DNA from: Agrocybe praecox
Taxonomy: Eukaryota > Basidiomycota > Agaricomycetes > Agaricales > Agrocybaceae
NCBI GenBank assembly: GCA_964017145.1
Contig: OZ024847.1
Coordinates: forward strand, 1,798,001 to 1,862,000
Reading direction: 5' to 3'
Length of the DNA: 64,000 nt
Under the pieces are notes generated by a model. The model had not been told where the DNA came from. It searched no databases and saw nothing but the letters and a program-made list of their open reading frames with translations. Positions 11,518 to 22,218 of this stretch are shown here, piece after piece; within the stretch, counting starts at the first letter, position 1; every line of letters starts with the position of its first letter. A program made the position numbers and the translations under genes.

Positions 11518-11525
11518 TTTTTATA
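11518..11525 (-). promoter_or_regulatory. TATA box of secreted-protein copy 1
   Basis: TATAAAAA on the minus strand about 135 bases upstream of the ATG at 11386. It is conserved at the same place in the paralogue. Confidence 0.55.
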
Positions 11526-12474
11526 CATGCGCATGAGCTAATCCAAGCCACCCTTAAGAGAAGGTATGTAACGGTTAGTAACCGGATCTGCCCCTGATAA
11601 GTGTATAGTAATACCAATCAAGGGATATTACTCTGGTCTCCGCCGATGATCTCCATTCGATTCAAGTTTCTGTTGTTAGTTACTGTGTTTGGGTTTGAAT
11701 TTGAACTGAGCATGTCGTGAAATTTATTCTGTTTTAATAAATTCATTGAAGTATTTTATAAAGTAATCCTCCATAGAACCTAGATCTGTCAGCCATCGTT
11801 TACCTGGACGTTCTGATAAGTTTTGCCAGGAGCTTAGCGCTTAGCATATACGTGACACAATTTCTGAAACACCTTACACGACGCGTAGGTACATTTATTA
11901 TTAGACACGCTTGTGGTCGGCGATGAAAGGCCTTTAAAAAGTTGGTTTGCCAGTTTCATGATCACGCGCACAACGGAGAAATTTGTGGGGAAAGACATGT
12001 GAACTAATCATCCCAATAGACGCCGCCGTGTGTGTACCAATCAAAGCTTTGGAGGTGTTCACTTCGCTCGGAGTAATTGAAGTTGAACACTCAATGCATA
12101 CGGAAGTACGCCCTGCAGCCTTGCTTAGCAAGTTGTATCAAGGTCATAGGATATTTTGATACTATTTCTTTCTTGATTTTCTTTGCTCTAGAGGTGGTTC
12201 CGAATCACATAAGGATGTAAGTATTACTATGAGCACCGCTTCCAGGGACCAGGCGCGTCAAGTCGCGTGACGTCATTTATCGATTATTTTGACGCATGCC
12301 GGAGGTTTAAACTCCGACCCTTTTTGCACGCGGCTACTACCTAGTCAACAGGTAATTTCCCTTGCACTTTTTTGTTTTCATTTTCTCTAGTCCTGCCACT
12401 GCAACGGCTGGTTTTGAGAGCTGCTACGGAAAATCTGTCATGAAAGAACGCTGATAACACAAGAAGACACCTCA

Positions 12475-14533
12475 ATGGCGACAGCAAAGCCTACATCATC
12501 ACAGCGGAAGGTGGGAAACCTCGGCACCTCGAGCTCCAAAGTTCGCCTTAAAACGACCGCCTCGAATAGAACGCCTCCTCGCATTGATACTGTTGGAAGT
12601 GAAGATGTTAAGAAAATGTATAAGCACCTGCATGGTCTGGGCATGCCACAGGAGATAACGCCAGAAGCATTCGAACGACTTTTGAACCATGGTGGCGAAA
12701 ATGTCACTTGGAAGAACGTTCTCCTTGCCATATCAATGAAACTTGTTGGAAGACAAGAAGTCTGGAAAGCTAGAGAGGCTATTTCTAGGTAAATATCTCT
12801 TTCATGAGGAAATGCTTATACGCATCTTTGAATCACCATGGGCTATTGTGGATGCTAATGATTGTATCAACAAACCCTTAGAGCCAGAGCCGCAGACAGT
12901 GCCAACGCAAAGCCCAGAGCAACAACATCCAAGATTAAAGCTCCTTCAAGCACGACATTCCGAAATACTTCAGATAATCCAGATACGAAGAATTTGTTGG
13001 ATGACCCCATGCAAATAGCTCTATCTCGTAGAGAAAACGCGTATCGGGGGCTCATGGATGGCGTCAAGAGAGAGTACAACGAAGTCAGAAGAGAGATGAC
13101 TGACCTCGGTAAGTGTCTTTCATCCGTAGATATTATCCTGTTGGTTAACTAGCTCCATAGACAATGAAAGGAAAACTCTAGAAACAGAGCTCGACTACAA
13201 ACAGCGCTTGGATCTCCTGTTGCGTATCCTGGAAATGAGGGAGGCTGCGAGATTGGATAGAATGGGACCAGAAAAGGGACTTGGTTTTCTCCTGGACGAT
13301 ATGCAGTAAGTACGCAATCTCATGCACTTTTTCTTTAACTTTGATTTACGCTCATCTGTAGAGAGAAAGTCCATGCCTCCATGAAAGACTTCGAGCGCGT
13401 GCGAGAGGCTTACTCATTTCGAGAGGTGCTTATCTCATCAGGCGTAAATATTAGAATTCTGCCCTGACTATTTTTCCAGGTTGAAATTCCTTCCAAAGGA
13501 ATTTCACAGCGCAAGAAAGAGATTGTATCGAAATATCCACACACTGCGGAAACTCTTGCTGTAAGTAACATCTCGAAGGTTATTATTTTCTCAGGCGTCA
13601 TCAACATGCATTCTCCTTAGACCCTCCATGCTTTACATATCAAGCAGATACGATCGAAGTCTCCCAGTGACGAAACCCTGGCGAACAGGGAATCTGTCAA
13701 TAAGAGACTCAAAGCCGTGCTCGTTGATCTTGGGATGGGCAGTGATAAGAAAGCCATCAAGTCCATGACGTGGGTAGAAATTAAAATTAAAAAAAAAATT
13801 AAACACTCAAACAACAATCCGACTCATAGACAGCAGCTAACTGAAGTGGCTCGACGTCGGGCAGAAGCTAATAGTCGTGCTCTATTCCTCAGGAACAGAG
13901 AATGCGCAGAACAGGTTGACCTCGACGAGATTTACAGGTCCGTCGAGCAGAAAAAAACGGTGGTTCAGCAAAAGGTCAATCAGGTAGTCGGACTTGGGTG
14001 GTTATGCCAAGAGAATATTGATCTGGTGTGTATAACCCTTTACAGACCTCGCTGAATATACATTGCTTATTTTCGACCACCAGCTTTCTACCTTTCGCCA
14101 GGAGACTACCCCCGCTCTAAGCACCATGCTAGAGAACGAGCGACGGCGTACGGAAGGCTATATCGACGCCCTCCGAATCACTATCAAAGATTCCCAGGCC
14201 AAATCCCTCAAAAATGCGCAGACAAAATCATTCGTACAAGAAGTACGCGATATCCTATACACCGGACGAACCGATATCGTTCAGGATGTCAGGAACCTTA
14301 TGGAGCAGGTGTCCAAGTCAGAACGTCTTGTCAAATTTGGCCAGGCTTCCCTTACCTCCAGTAGATCCGATACAGGAGGAGAGAAGGCAACGCCGGAGTT
14401 TGTGTCCCGAGGGCAGGAGTCGGAAGAGAGAATTCGAAAACTGTTGGAAAGGAAAGAGAAAAAAGCGGATTATGGATTTGAAGTCGCGAAAGAGATCAAC
14501 GCTTTACTGGCTGATTGCAAAAGATTGAGGTGA
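12475..14533 (+). CDS. Coiled-coil protein, eight exons (possible augmin-like role, unproven)
   Basis: Exons 12475-12788, 12882-13108, 13161-13305, 13362-13425, 13480-13560, 13621-13769, 13830-13983 and 14084-14533 keep frame throughout and give 527 residues. The N-terminus is basic and Ser/Thr-rich. It is followed by a compact helical region (SEDVKKMYKHLHGLGMP..TWKNVLLAIS). The rest is rich in Glu, Lys, Arg and Leu with heptad-like spacing, including EVRREMTDL, LLLRILEMREAARL, SVEQKKTVVQQKVN and RKLLERKEKK. No enzyme motif is seen. The globular head plus coiled coils resembles spindle or augmin/kinetochore-type subunits, but this is only a suggestion. The last exon and the promoter region are duplicated at 16.8-17.4 kb. 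Confidence 0.8.
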
Positions 14534-14689
14534 TATCGTGTTTGTATTCTCGGCTCAAGTTCTCTCTGTATAATAAGGTTTTCGTGTTTGATTGAAACTT
14601 TAGAACAAACCATGATATTCATATACAAGAAACAAGATTTGGGCAAGAATATACTATCACGAGTAGGACCGAAATTACGACCACACCAT

Positions 14690-15120
14690 CCCAGAGCTTT
14701 CCAATTGCCCTAGTAAACTTTCAGATCAACCAGTCGAAGAAGACTAATCGGGGGAGCAGCCCAACTCCACCGAGCACGGGTAGCCTGGCATCTGACTTCT
14801 TCGTCCTCATATTTGATCACACGTAAAGCACCACCACCGTCCCTGCTAACGTCAGAAGCCTCCAGAGAATCGCAGGTCGTCGAACCTGACACACTGCTCA
14901 ACGATGCCAGACTTGGCTAGTCGAACCTCGAGCATGATATATGATGTAACGAAAGAAAGAGTATATGTTACCACGAGGAGGCCATCCGGCCATGTGGAAG
15001 GAAGGTTGGGACGGGCGCTAATCAACCGGCATGTGAGCATGTGGACAAGTCAGCAAAATATGAATGAAATTTGAGGTTCAACTTGCCCTTGGTCCCTCTG
15101 TTATTAAGTCCTCTCCTTCG
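14690..15120. repeat. WASP-derived element, copy B (internally deleted)
   Basis: 14690-14915 matches 17620-17830 of copy C. At about 14916-14925 the sequence jumps to the region matching 18790-18950 (CCTCGAGCATGATATA, then the CCACGAGGAGGCCATCC block). The WASP-like segment itself is missing, so copy B is only the two ends of the element. Confidence 0.8.
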
Positions 15121-15616
15121 TTCCATCACACTGTCAGTGGTACGGCCTCCCTACTTCTATACACCCTTGGATTTATCGAGTTCACCTTCTCTATATCAAA
15201 ACACTTCCTCATTCAATCCTTCAAACTTCCCTCTTATGCCATTTCTTCTTTTTCGCTCGGGACTACTTTTTATTGTTCCCTTCTATGATATCTACTTGTA
15301 TAAAATTCTAATAACCCCGACCGTTTCGTCATTAATATATTGGCATGTCTGTCGTTGAAAACAGTGTGTGCTTCTGTAAGGAATAGAATTATTTTGATGT
15401 AAGTCTTCCTCCTAAACGATTATCTTGCTTGTATCCTTCCATCCAACTTCAAGTACGAATTTGAACCAGTCTCAGCATTTTGTAAATGTTCCGCAGAGTT
15501 GTGCAACGTGTACACCGCATGATAATAACCGCTGCGGTACTTTGAGACTCGAGTCGAAGATAGCCTATATTTAACAGCTCAGCTATGTACCACGATACAG
15601 CACGACAGTTGCATAA

Positions 15617-16026
15617 TCAAATAAAACATTCCCCGTTCTCGTATTTCTTCGACTTCATTTCGGACCTCGACGTCAGGCAGAACGATTTCCCACTCTGCAC
15701 ACATAGGTATGCTTTCCCTCCATCGTTGGCACAGTTGTGTGAGCTTTTCCATCCTTTCGAGCGATCGGGGGTGCACCTAAAATTTCATGCGTATAACTAA
15801 TAAATAAAAAGCCTCAAAGCGATACTTGAATGAAGTGCACATACCCTTGAGCGGCGTACCGTGCTGGGCGCTTAATCTTTGCTATATTCGCGCAGTGGTT
15901 TGTCGCCCTCTCGAAGAGATCCTCGAGATCTGCTTCGGGCTCACGCATGGATAGGGCGCCTGGGACAGCAGCAGCAAGGCCGGTCATGAGGATGGAGGTA
16001 ATGGCGAGAAGGTTCACGATTTGCAT
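15617..16026 (-). CDS. Small six-cysteine secreted protein, copy 2
   Basis: Exons 15845-16026 and 15617-15776 give 113 residues, with the same signal peptide and all six cysteines of copy 1. By my count the copies differ at five residues (Gly41Ala, Val48Ile, Val51Ile, Glu60Gln, Ala71Lys). Seven bases cause these changes, against about four silent differences, so amino-acid change is not obviously suppressed. The intron is shorter by a base but has the same position and phase. The promoter keeps the TATA box (16157-16165). It lies at the left of duplication unit 2. Function unknown; possibly a secreted effector-like or antimicrobial-type peptide, which is inference only. Confidence 0.85.
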
Positions 16027-16156
16027 GTTCGTAGTTGGGAAGGTTGAAGAAATAGGGTTGGTTCTTGCGCAGCAAGGAATTACTTTGAATCGATCAACGA
16101 CTCAAGTATGTAACAGTGGGATGATTCCAGATGAAGAACGATGTCATTTGCTTGCC

Positions 16157-16165
16157 TTTTTTATA
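16157..16165 (-). promoter_or_regulatory. TATA box of secreted-protein copy 2
   Basis: TATAAAAAA on the minus strand about 135 bases upstream of the ATG at 16026. It corresponds to the box of copy 1. Confidence 0.55.
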
Positions 16166-16839
16166 CATGCTCATGAGCTGATCTAAGCCATCCTCAAGAG
16201 TGTATGTTTGAACAGTTAACCGGATCTGCCCCGGATAAGTGTATCATAGTAATACCAAGCAAGGGATATTATTCTGGTCTCCGCCGATTATCTTCATCCG
16301 ATTCAAGTTTCTTTTGTTAGTCACTGTGTTTGGGTTTGAATTTAGCATGTTGTAATTTTAATTCTGTTTTAATTAATTGCATTGAAGTATTTTATAATGC
16401 AATCCGCCATGGAACCTAGAACCTTCAACCACTACCTGGGACGTTCTGATAAGTTTTGCCAGGAGCTTAGCGCTTAGTATATACGTGACACAACTTCTGA
16501 AACACCCTACACGACGCGCAGGTACATTTATTATTAGACACGCTTGCGGTCGGTGATAAAGACCTTATAAAAATGTTTGTTTGACGGTTCCATGACCGCG
16601 CACACAACGGAGAAATTCGTGGGAGAAAGACGGGCGAGCTATTCATTCCAATGGACGTGTGTGTACGAACCAAAGCTTCGGAAGTGTTCACTTCGCTCGG
16701 AGGAATTGAAGTTGAACGTTGAACACTCAATGCATACGGGAGTACGCCCAGCAGTGCTTAGCAAGTTGTATCAAGGCTATAAGATAATTTGATACCATTT
16801 ATTTTCAATTTTACAGAGGTAGTTCCGAGTCATATTATT

Positions 16840-17443
16840 TACTATGAGCACCGCGCTTGACTAGGCGCGCCCAGTCGCGTGACGTCATTTTTTGATTATC
16901 TTGTCAGAGGAACGTTTAAACTCCGACCCTTTTGCACGCGACTACTACCTAGTCGACAGCTCCCGCTTTTTTGTTTTTATTTTCTCTCAGATCCTGCCAC
17001 TGCAACGGCTTTCTACCTTTCGCCAGGAGACTGCCCCCGTTCTAAGCAACATGCTAGAGAACGAGCAACAGCGTACGGAAGGCTATATTGACATCCTCCG
17101 AATCACTATCAAAGATTCCCAGGCCAAATCCCTCAAGAATGCGCAGACAAAATCATTCGTGCGAGAAGTACGCGATATCCTGGGCACCGGACGAACTGAT
17201 ATCGTCCAGGATGTCAGGAACCTTATGGAGCAGGTGTCCAAGTCAGAACGTCTTGTCAGATTTCCCTTACCTCCAGGACATCCGATACAGGAGGAGAGAA
17301 GGCAACGCCAGAGTTTGTGTCCCGAAGGCAGGAGTCGGAAGAGCCAATTCGAAAACTGTTGGAAAGGAAAGAGAAGAAAGCGGATTATGGATTCGAAATC
17401 GCGAACGAGATCAACGCTTTACTGGCTGATTGCAAAAGATTGA
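16840..17443 (+). pseudogene. Truncated copy of the coiled-coil gene (promoter joined to last exon)
   Basis: 16840-17008 matches the upstream region of the complete gene (about 12240-12407). From 17009 the sequence is the copy of exon 8, starting at or within two bases of the exon boundary (LSTFRQET, then YIDILRITIKDSQAKS). A 10-base deletion after the RLV codons (GGCCAGGCTT missing) shifts the frame, so the ending RKLLERKEKK..ADCKRLR of the parent is replaced by a basic out-of-frame tail. An open frame from 16892 to 17443 (183 codons) survives and includes translated former 5' sequence. It may be transcribed from the retained promoter but cannot make the parental protein. Confidence 0.8.
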
Positions 17444-17619
17444 GGTGATATCGTGTTTTTATTCTCGGCTCAAGTTCTCTCTGTATAGTCAGGTTTTCGT
17501 GTCTGATTGAAACTTTTAGAACAAACTATGATATATTCATATACAAGAAACAAGATTTGGGCAAGAATATACTATCACGAGTGGGACCGAAATTACTACC
17601 ACACCATCCCAGAGCTTTC

Positions 17620-18870
17620 CCCTAGTCCTAGTCAACTTTCAGATCAACCAGTCGAAGAAGACTAATCGGGGGAGCAGCCCAACTCCACCGAGCATGAGCA
17701 GCCTCGCATCTGACTTCTTCGTCCTCATATTTGATCACACCTAAAGCACCACCACCGTCCCTGCTAACGTCAGAAGCCTCCAGAGAATCGCAGGTCGTCG
17801 AACCTGACACACTGCTCAACGATGCCAGACTTGACTGGTTGGATGGCAAGAGAACTCTGCCGTCCTGCAACCAAGGTTCAGCGTCCAGATTGTCCGACCC
17901 GTCCTCATCGACTGCTGCCCCATTTCCATCTCTAGCATCCGGGGTCAAATCACCCCAATTGTCATCCACCTCTTCATCCGCATTATCATCATCGTATCTA
18001 CCACCGTCATCTCTCGTTCCTACTTCAGCATTCTTCCGGTGACGCGCATTCCACTCCTCCATCAACTTGTGCATCTGCTCTCGAGTGTTCGGGTTACATT
18101 CCAAAAGGCCCCCTACGAGCCTATACTCGTCTACCCTCAGGTGTACTGAGAGTTTGGTCCCACTACTCTCATCCTCGGTGGTGGTGGTAGATTCCACTGG
18201 TTGCCCTCGTGCCCCCGATGCGGGGGAAGCAGAAAAAATGCGTATCGGAGGAAGCTTTGGAGGGCGGCTCAACAGCCGCAGACGACTCGCCCCAGTGGGC
18301 AGCGGGCAACGAGATACTCGGTCAGCAGACGATGGGGGCATAGTATGGTGGTACTTGAACACTGTAGGATGTGCACTTGCATCTACCACACACGCGCGTC
18401 GTCGAGCAGGTGAATTATGGCCAGCCCTGAGCGTCCCGATCAAAGACCACCGTGTTCTCGTGCTGGTCCCCTTCCTTCTGGCGCTGTACCCGCAAAGTTC
18501 TTGATGAACTCCATCTCGCGCAAGACGACATCCATCTCTTCCTAAGGCTCCCTCTAGGCCCTCCACCAATGCTGTCCATGCTGGATCTGCTCGTGCACCG
18601 TTCGAGGTGCGGTGGTGGGTGCGGTGGTGGTATCCCGAGAAAGTGTTCGTGTCGAGCATGGATCGGGAGGGCATTGAGCGTGATGTGGTGGTGGGCACGT
18701 TTGGGTTTTGGTTAGGATGGTAGTATGGAGTAGAGAATTCAGCTGAACTACAACTACGGGAGAAGATGAGAGAGAAAGGCACACACGCACGCACGGAGCC
18801 TCGAGCTTGATATAAGACGTAACGAAAAGAAGAGTAAATTGCAAACCACGAGGAAGCCATCTAGCCATGC
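17620..18870 (-). pseudogene. WASP-derived element, copy C (longest open copy)
   Basis: A 410-codon frame without stops runs 18860-17628. It contains SGYHHRT..TSNGARADPAWT and LVEGLEGALGRD, matching the post-CRIB segment of WASP. A four-base GATG insertion relative to WASP then shifts the frame. The sequence REMEFIKNFAG can still be read in the next frame over the same DNA, while the long frame reads RDGVHQELCG instead. Downstream it has a basic stretch, LRVDEYRLVGGLLECNPN, MHKLMEEWNARHRKN and an acidic Trp-containing tail (DDNWGDLTPDARDG). WH1, proline-rich and WH2 parts are absent. It could be a decayed paralogue, or a young lineage-specific gene built partly from WASP; the frameshift favours the first. 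Confidence 0.6.
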
Positions 18871-19235
18871 GGAAAGTTGGGACGGGCGCTAATCAATCGA
18901 TTGCATCTGACCATATGGGCAAGTCAGCAAATTTGAATACTAGAACTTGACGCTCTTACTTTCAAGTTCCGTCTGTTCTTCCTCTTCATGTTGTCAGTTC
19001 TTCCACCTTCAGTTGAGTTAGATAGGTTACGGTTATTGTGACCGCTATAAATATTCACAATTCATATGGTCCAACAGAAAAAGTTGATCGGTATTAAAAA
19101 ACCAAGCGTAGCATATAAGATTTACATTATCACTACACATTTATTATCCACAGCAAAAGAGTCGATTTACAACTTCAAGCGTTCCTGAGCGATTATTTTC
19201 ATCCCTATCGAAATGAATGCGATGAGACGTTCAAA

Positions 19236-19754
19236 CTACTGGGCATTCTCATCCCTCTGGAACTGCGCCTGTCTCGCGTGGAGCTCTTCCCGGCTCTAGA
19301 AAGATGTAAAACGAGACATGAATCAGTCACCGAGTATATAGAAAAGAAGCGCGTAAGAAACAGAGAGGGACAGAGACAGAAAGAACCAGAAAGACAAAAG
19401 GAGATGAAATACACACCAAAGGCGCCGGCATCCCACTCTTGATCTCCTCACTAGGGACGTACGGGTCTCGCGCATGGAACGCCTCCATCGGGCCTCCATG
19501 TCTCAGTCCACCACCAGTGCTTGGTTGGAGGTCTGCGGGGTCGTTTGATTTCTGTATGTTTGTGATGGTTAGTATGAGTATGAGTACGATGGGTGATTGC
19601 TACGATGATGATTAGGGGGACGTACAGCAGGGTGCGGGAGGATGCTGTATGTGGGCTCTTTGTCTTTCGTGCTGGGGTTGGATTTGGGGTTGGATTTGGT
19701 ACCACTCCCGGAGCCGGAAAGCTTGTCTTTGACGTTGTGGATGATGTTTGACAT
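19236..19754 (-). CDS. Small hypothetical protein, three exons
   Basis: Exons 19626-19754, 19417-19551 and 19236-19295 join in phase 0 at both introns and give 107 residues. The protein is hydrophilic. It has an N-terminal MSNIIHNVKDKLSGSGSGTK stretch, a Gly-rich middle (STGGGLRHGGPMEAFHARDP) and a charged C-terminus (SREELHARQAQFQRDENAQ). There is no signal peptide or membrane helix. The composition resembles small stress-related hydrophilic proteins of fungi, but I recognise no named family. It lies just right of the duplicated block. Confidence 0.7.
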
Positions 19755-20519
19755 TGTCTTTGGGCTCGTTCTCGTTCTCGTTCTGTTCGGTGATAGAGGA
19801 TTTCAATGAATAATGAATAAAAGTCGGGGTGGATGTAAGGATGGGAATGGATCCCAAGTAGTCTTATATGTATTTCTGTAATGGTGACGATTGCGGCGCA
19901 GCTGGAGAAATTAGTCAGTCGGTCGGTCAGTCTGGGGCGGGGCCAACATCAGCAAAAAGGCTCGTCGCATATATTGCTTGGTGAGAGCTTACAAAGCAGC
20001 ATGGAGATTATATTCCCTGATACAACCCTGATATTCTCGTTGTCAGAATTGTGACGTGCATATATTTTCTTCGTAAGGGTGATTTTGTCATATATAGGTG
20101 GCCTATGTATATATGCTGCGAGCCTTTTTGCCGATGAATGACGTTGGTTCGAGATTAGATTAGATTATGTATGTGTGTGGGGTGACACAAATCATTCCGA
20201 GTTCATTCATTCGGAGCCTTTCAAAAATGACATTGATAAATTCTTTAAGTATAAATGAATACTTCTGTCAAAAGAGAGGCGATACGTATTTTCAACGAAC
20301 GAACGAGTAAAAGAGAGAAAAAAGCTATGACATCATAGTACATATGACGTTGGTTGCTCCCAATTGGCGGACAGCACATAAAACTCCAATCTTTCTTTTC
20401 TCCTCCCATAATATACCAGCAAAACCAATCTAGCGTGCAAATACCAAAGCACAAATCAGTCACTTAAACTCAAACCAAAAGCCAAAACCACTCAAACTAC
20501 ACTACCAGCCAGCCTTACC

Positions 20520-21164
20520 ATGTCAAATTCAACAACGCGCAAACGCACCTCTCCACAAAATAGTAGTCCCACCATCAACGGCGCATACAGTCCCAAAAGC
20601 AACTCCCCCTCGAGCATATCCGAAACATCCCAACACCTCCCTCCAGAACGCAAAGGGCGCCCCATGCGCAAGGTCTCACCACCCGGCAGCAAAACCCGGC
20701 TCAGCACATTCCTGTACGTCCTCGTGCTGCTCACCGCGCTCCTGGGGACGTTCTACGCGTACCGTATCACGCAGTACAAGACGAGCGTGGGCGGGTGGTG
20801 GGGGATGTTGATGGGTCGTAAACCGGTGGTGCAGGGTGGTCAATATGGTTATGGCGGCTCACCCGACTCGAAGAGGGCAGATTCGGAGGAGCATGAGAAC
20901 ACGGTCGAGTCACATATCGAGGCACTAGCGAAAGCACTCGGTATGCCGACGCCTGAGCTGGCATCTGCCATCGCGGGTGCTGTGCGTGCGTACGTCCCCC
21001 CTGCGAGTTTGTCATCGATCAAGGCTGCGGAGCCGACTGGGGAAGCGGTGAGAGTTATGTTGGAGGAGAAGGAGGGGGAGAAGACGAGTGAGGAGGGACA
21101 TCATGGGGTTATGGAGGGAATGGCAAGTGGGATCGAGTCATTTGTGGGAATGGACGAGCCTTGA
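20520..21164 (+). CDS. Hypothetical single-pass membrane protein
   Basis: An intronless frame of 214 residues. A Ser/Thr/Pro-rich basic N-terminal 60 residues is followed by one strong membrane helix (about 62-82, STFLYVLVLLTALLGTFYAY). Next comes a Gly/Trp-rich loop (VGGWWGMLMG), then a soluble C-terminal part with HIEALAKALGMPTPELASAI. With no cleavable signal, it is probably a type II or tail-facing protein. No known domain is seen. The gene is followed 200 bases later by a co-oriented DJ-1 family gene. Confidence 0.65.
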   Translation: MSNSTTRKRTSPQNSSPTINGAYSPKSNSPSSISETSQHLPPERKGRPMRKVSPPGSKTRLSTFLYVLVLLTALLGTFYAYRITQYKTSVGGWWGMLMGRKPVVQGGQYGYGGSPDSKRADSEEHENTVESHIEALAKALGMPTPELASAIAGAVRAYVPPASLSSIKAAEPTGEAVRVMLEEKEGEKTSEEGHHGVMEGMASGIESFVGMDEP

Positions 21165-21369
21165 TTTGTATATTACTTTATTACTTGGAAAATAAGATAC
21201 ACGAGACGCTTAATTACTCTGGTACGGAACACACTTGGAACACCTTGGTCCTCGTCCTCGTCTAACAATAAAATCAAGTGAGTCGAGTCATCGAAATTGG
21301 CGGTGGGAATCAAGGTCACGATAGAAATATATATTATCGGGGACATACGAACCTTACTATCAAGCCAAT

Positions 21370-22218
21370 ATGGACTCCATCTCCCTACCTCCCTCAGCAC
21401 CCCCAGCGAACAAAGTCCCTCTCCGATACGGACTCGTCCTCTACCCAGGCTTTCAAGCGCTCGACGTATTCGGGCCCTTGGACGCGCTAAACACACTGAG
21501 CACGTTCTACCCCAACCTCGAGCTCTACATCATCGCAGAGACCCTCGACCCCGTCTCTACCATCGTCCCTCCAAGCTCAAGCTCAAGTTCCACACCACCC
21601 AATCCAAACCCAGCCCCATTCGCCCAATCCATCCTCCCCACACACACATTCGCCTCCCCGCCCCCTTCCCCGCTCGATGTCCTCATCGTCCCAGGCGGCT
21701 TTGGCACACGCGTACCGGCGATCGCCAATCCGTGCATAGCGTACATCGACGCGGTGTACCGCCAGGATACCCTCCGATACCTCTTGACGGTGTGTACGGG
21801 CTCGTTGCTCGTTGCGTGTGCGCCGAGCGTCGTCGGCTCTGAGGGTGCCGGAAAAGAGGCAGAGGGAGCAAAGGAGAAAGTGAGGATGACATCCAACAAA
21901 CACGCCCTCGCCTTCTTCCCAGAGCGCATCGCGACCCTCCCACCACAATCGCAGCACCTCGTGCGGGATCACGTCGAGTGGGTGAATAAAGCCCGCTGGG
22001 TCGTCTACGACCCTCCTCAGTCCACATCCACACCCACGCAGCCTAAAGCCCCAATCTGGTCCGCAAGCGGCGTCTCAGCAGGGATCGACATGGTCTTCGC
22101 CTTCTTCGCGCATGTGTTCGGGGAAGACACGAGCAAGCTCGTCGCTGATTATATAGAGTATGAGCGCCATTTGGACCCTGCGTGGGATCCGTATGCGGAG
22201 CTTTATGGGTTGGCTTGA
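21370..22218 (+). CDS. DJ-1/PfpI (class I glutamine amidotransferase-like) family protein
   Basis: An intronless frame of 282 residues. The N-terminal strand-loop (YGLVLYPGFQALDVFGPLDA), the VLIVPGGFGTR strand and the nucleophile elbow TVCTGSLLVA, with Cys in the usual position, define the DJ-1/PfpI fold. A later MTSNKHALAFF segment stands where relatives have the Thr-His/Lys segment, and SGVSAGIDMVFAFF is the conserved C-terminal helix start. In the family these are cytosolic hydrolase, isonitrile-hydratase-like or stress proteins; the substrate cannot be read from sequence. A Ser/Pro-rich insertion around residues 73-90 and a charged insertion around 160-172 (GAGKEAEGAKEKV) are additions to the core. 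Confidence 0.85.
   Translation: MDSISLPPSAPPANKVPLRYGLVLYPGFQALDVFGPLDALNTLSTFYPNLELYIIAETLDPVSTIVPPSSSSSSTPPNPNPAPFAQSILPTHTFASPPPSPLDVLIVPGGFGTRVPAIANPCIAYIDAVYRQDTLRYLLTVCTGSLLVACAPSVVGSEGAGKEAEGAKEKVRMTSNKHALAFFPERIATLPPQSQHLVRDHVEWVNKARWVVYDPPQSTSTPTQPKAPIWSASGVSAGIDMVFAFFAHVFGEDTSKLVADYIEYERHLDPAWDPYAELYGLA

Larger units (their letters stand above)
10777..15120. repeat. Segmental duplication unit 1
   Basis: Unit 1 carries, in order, a secreted-protein gene, the complete coiled-coil gene and an internally deleted WASP-derived element (copy B). The same order recurs in unit 2 (15424-19050) with high base identity. Relative to unit 2, unit 1 retains the whole coiled-coil gene but has lost about 950 bases inside the WASP-derived element, with the junction near 14920. 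Confidence 0.85.
15424..19050. repeat. Segmental duplication unit 2
   Basis: A direct repeat of unit 1. It keeps the secreted-protein gene and the fullest WASP-derived element (copy C). It has lost about 1676 bases of the coiled-coil gene: GCAACGG at 17002-17008 is followed at once by exon 8 sequence, whereas unit 1 has the intervening 12408-14083. Confidence 0.85.
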
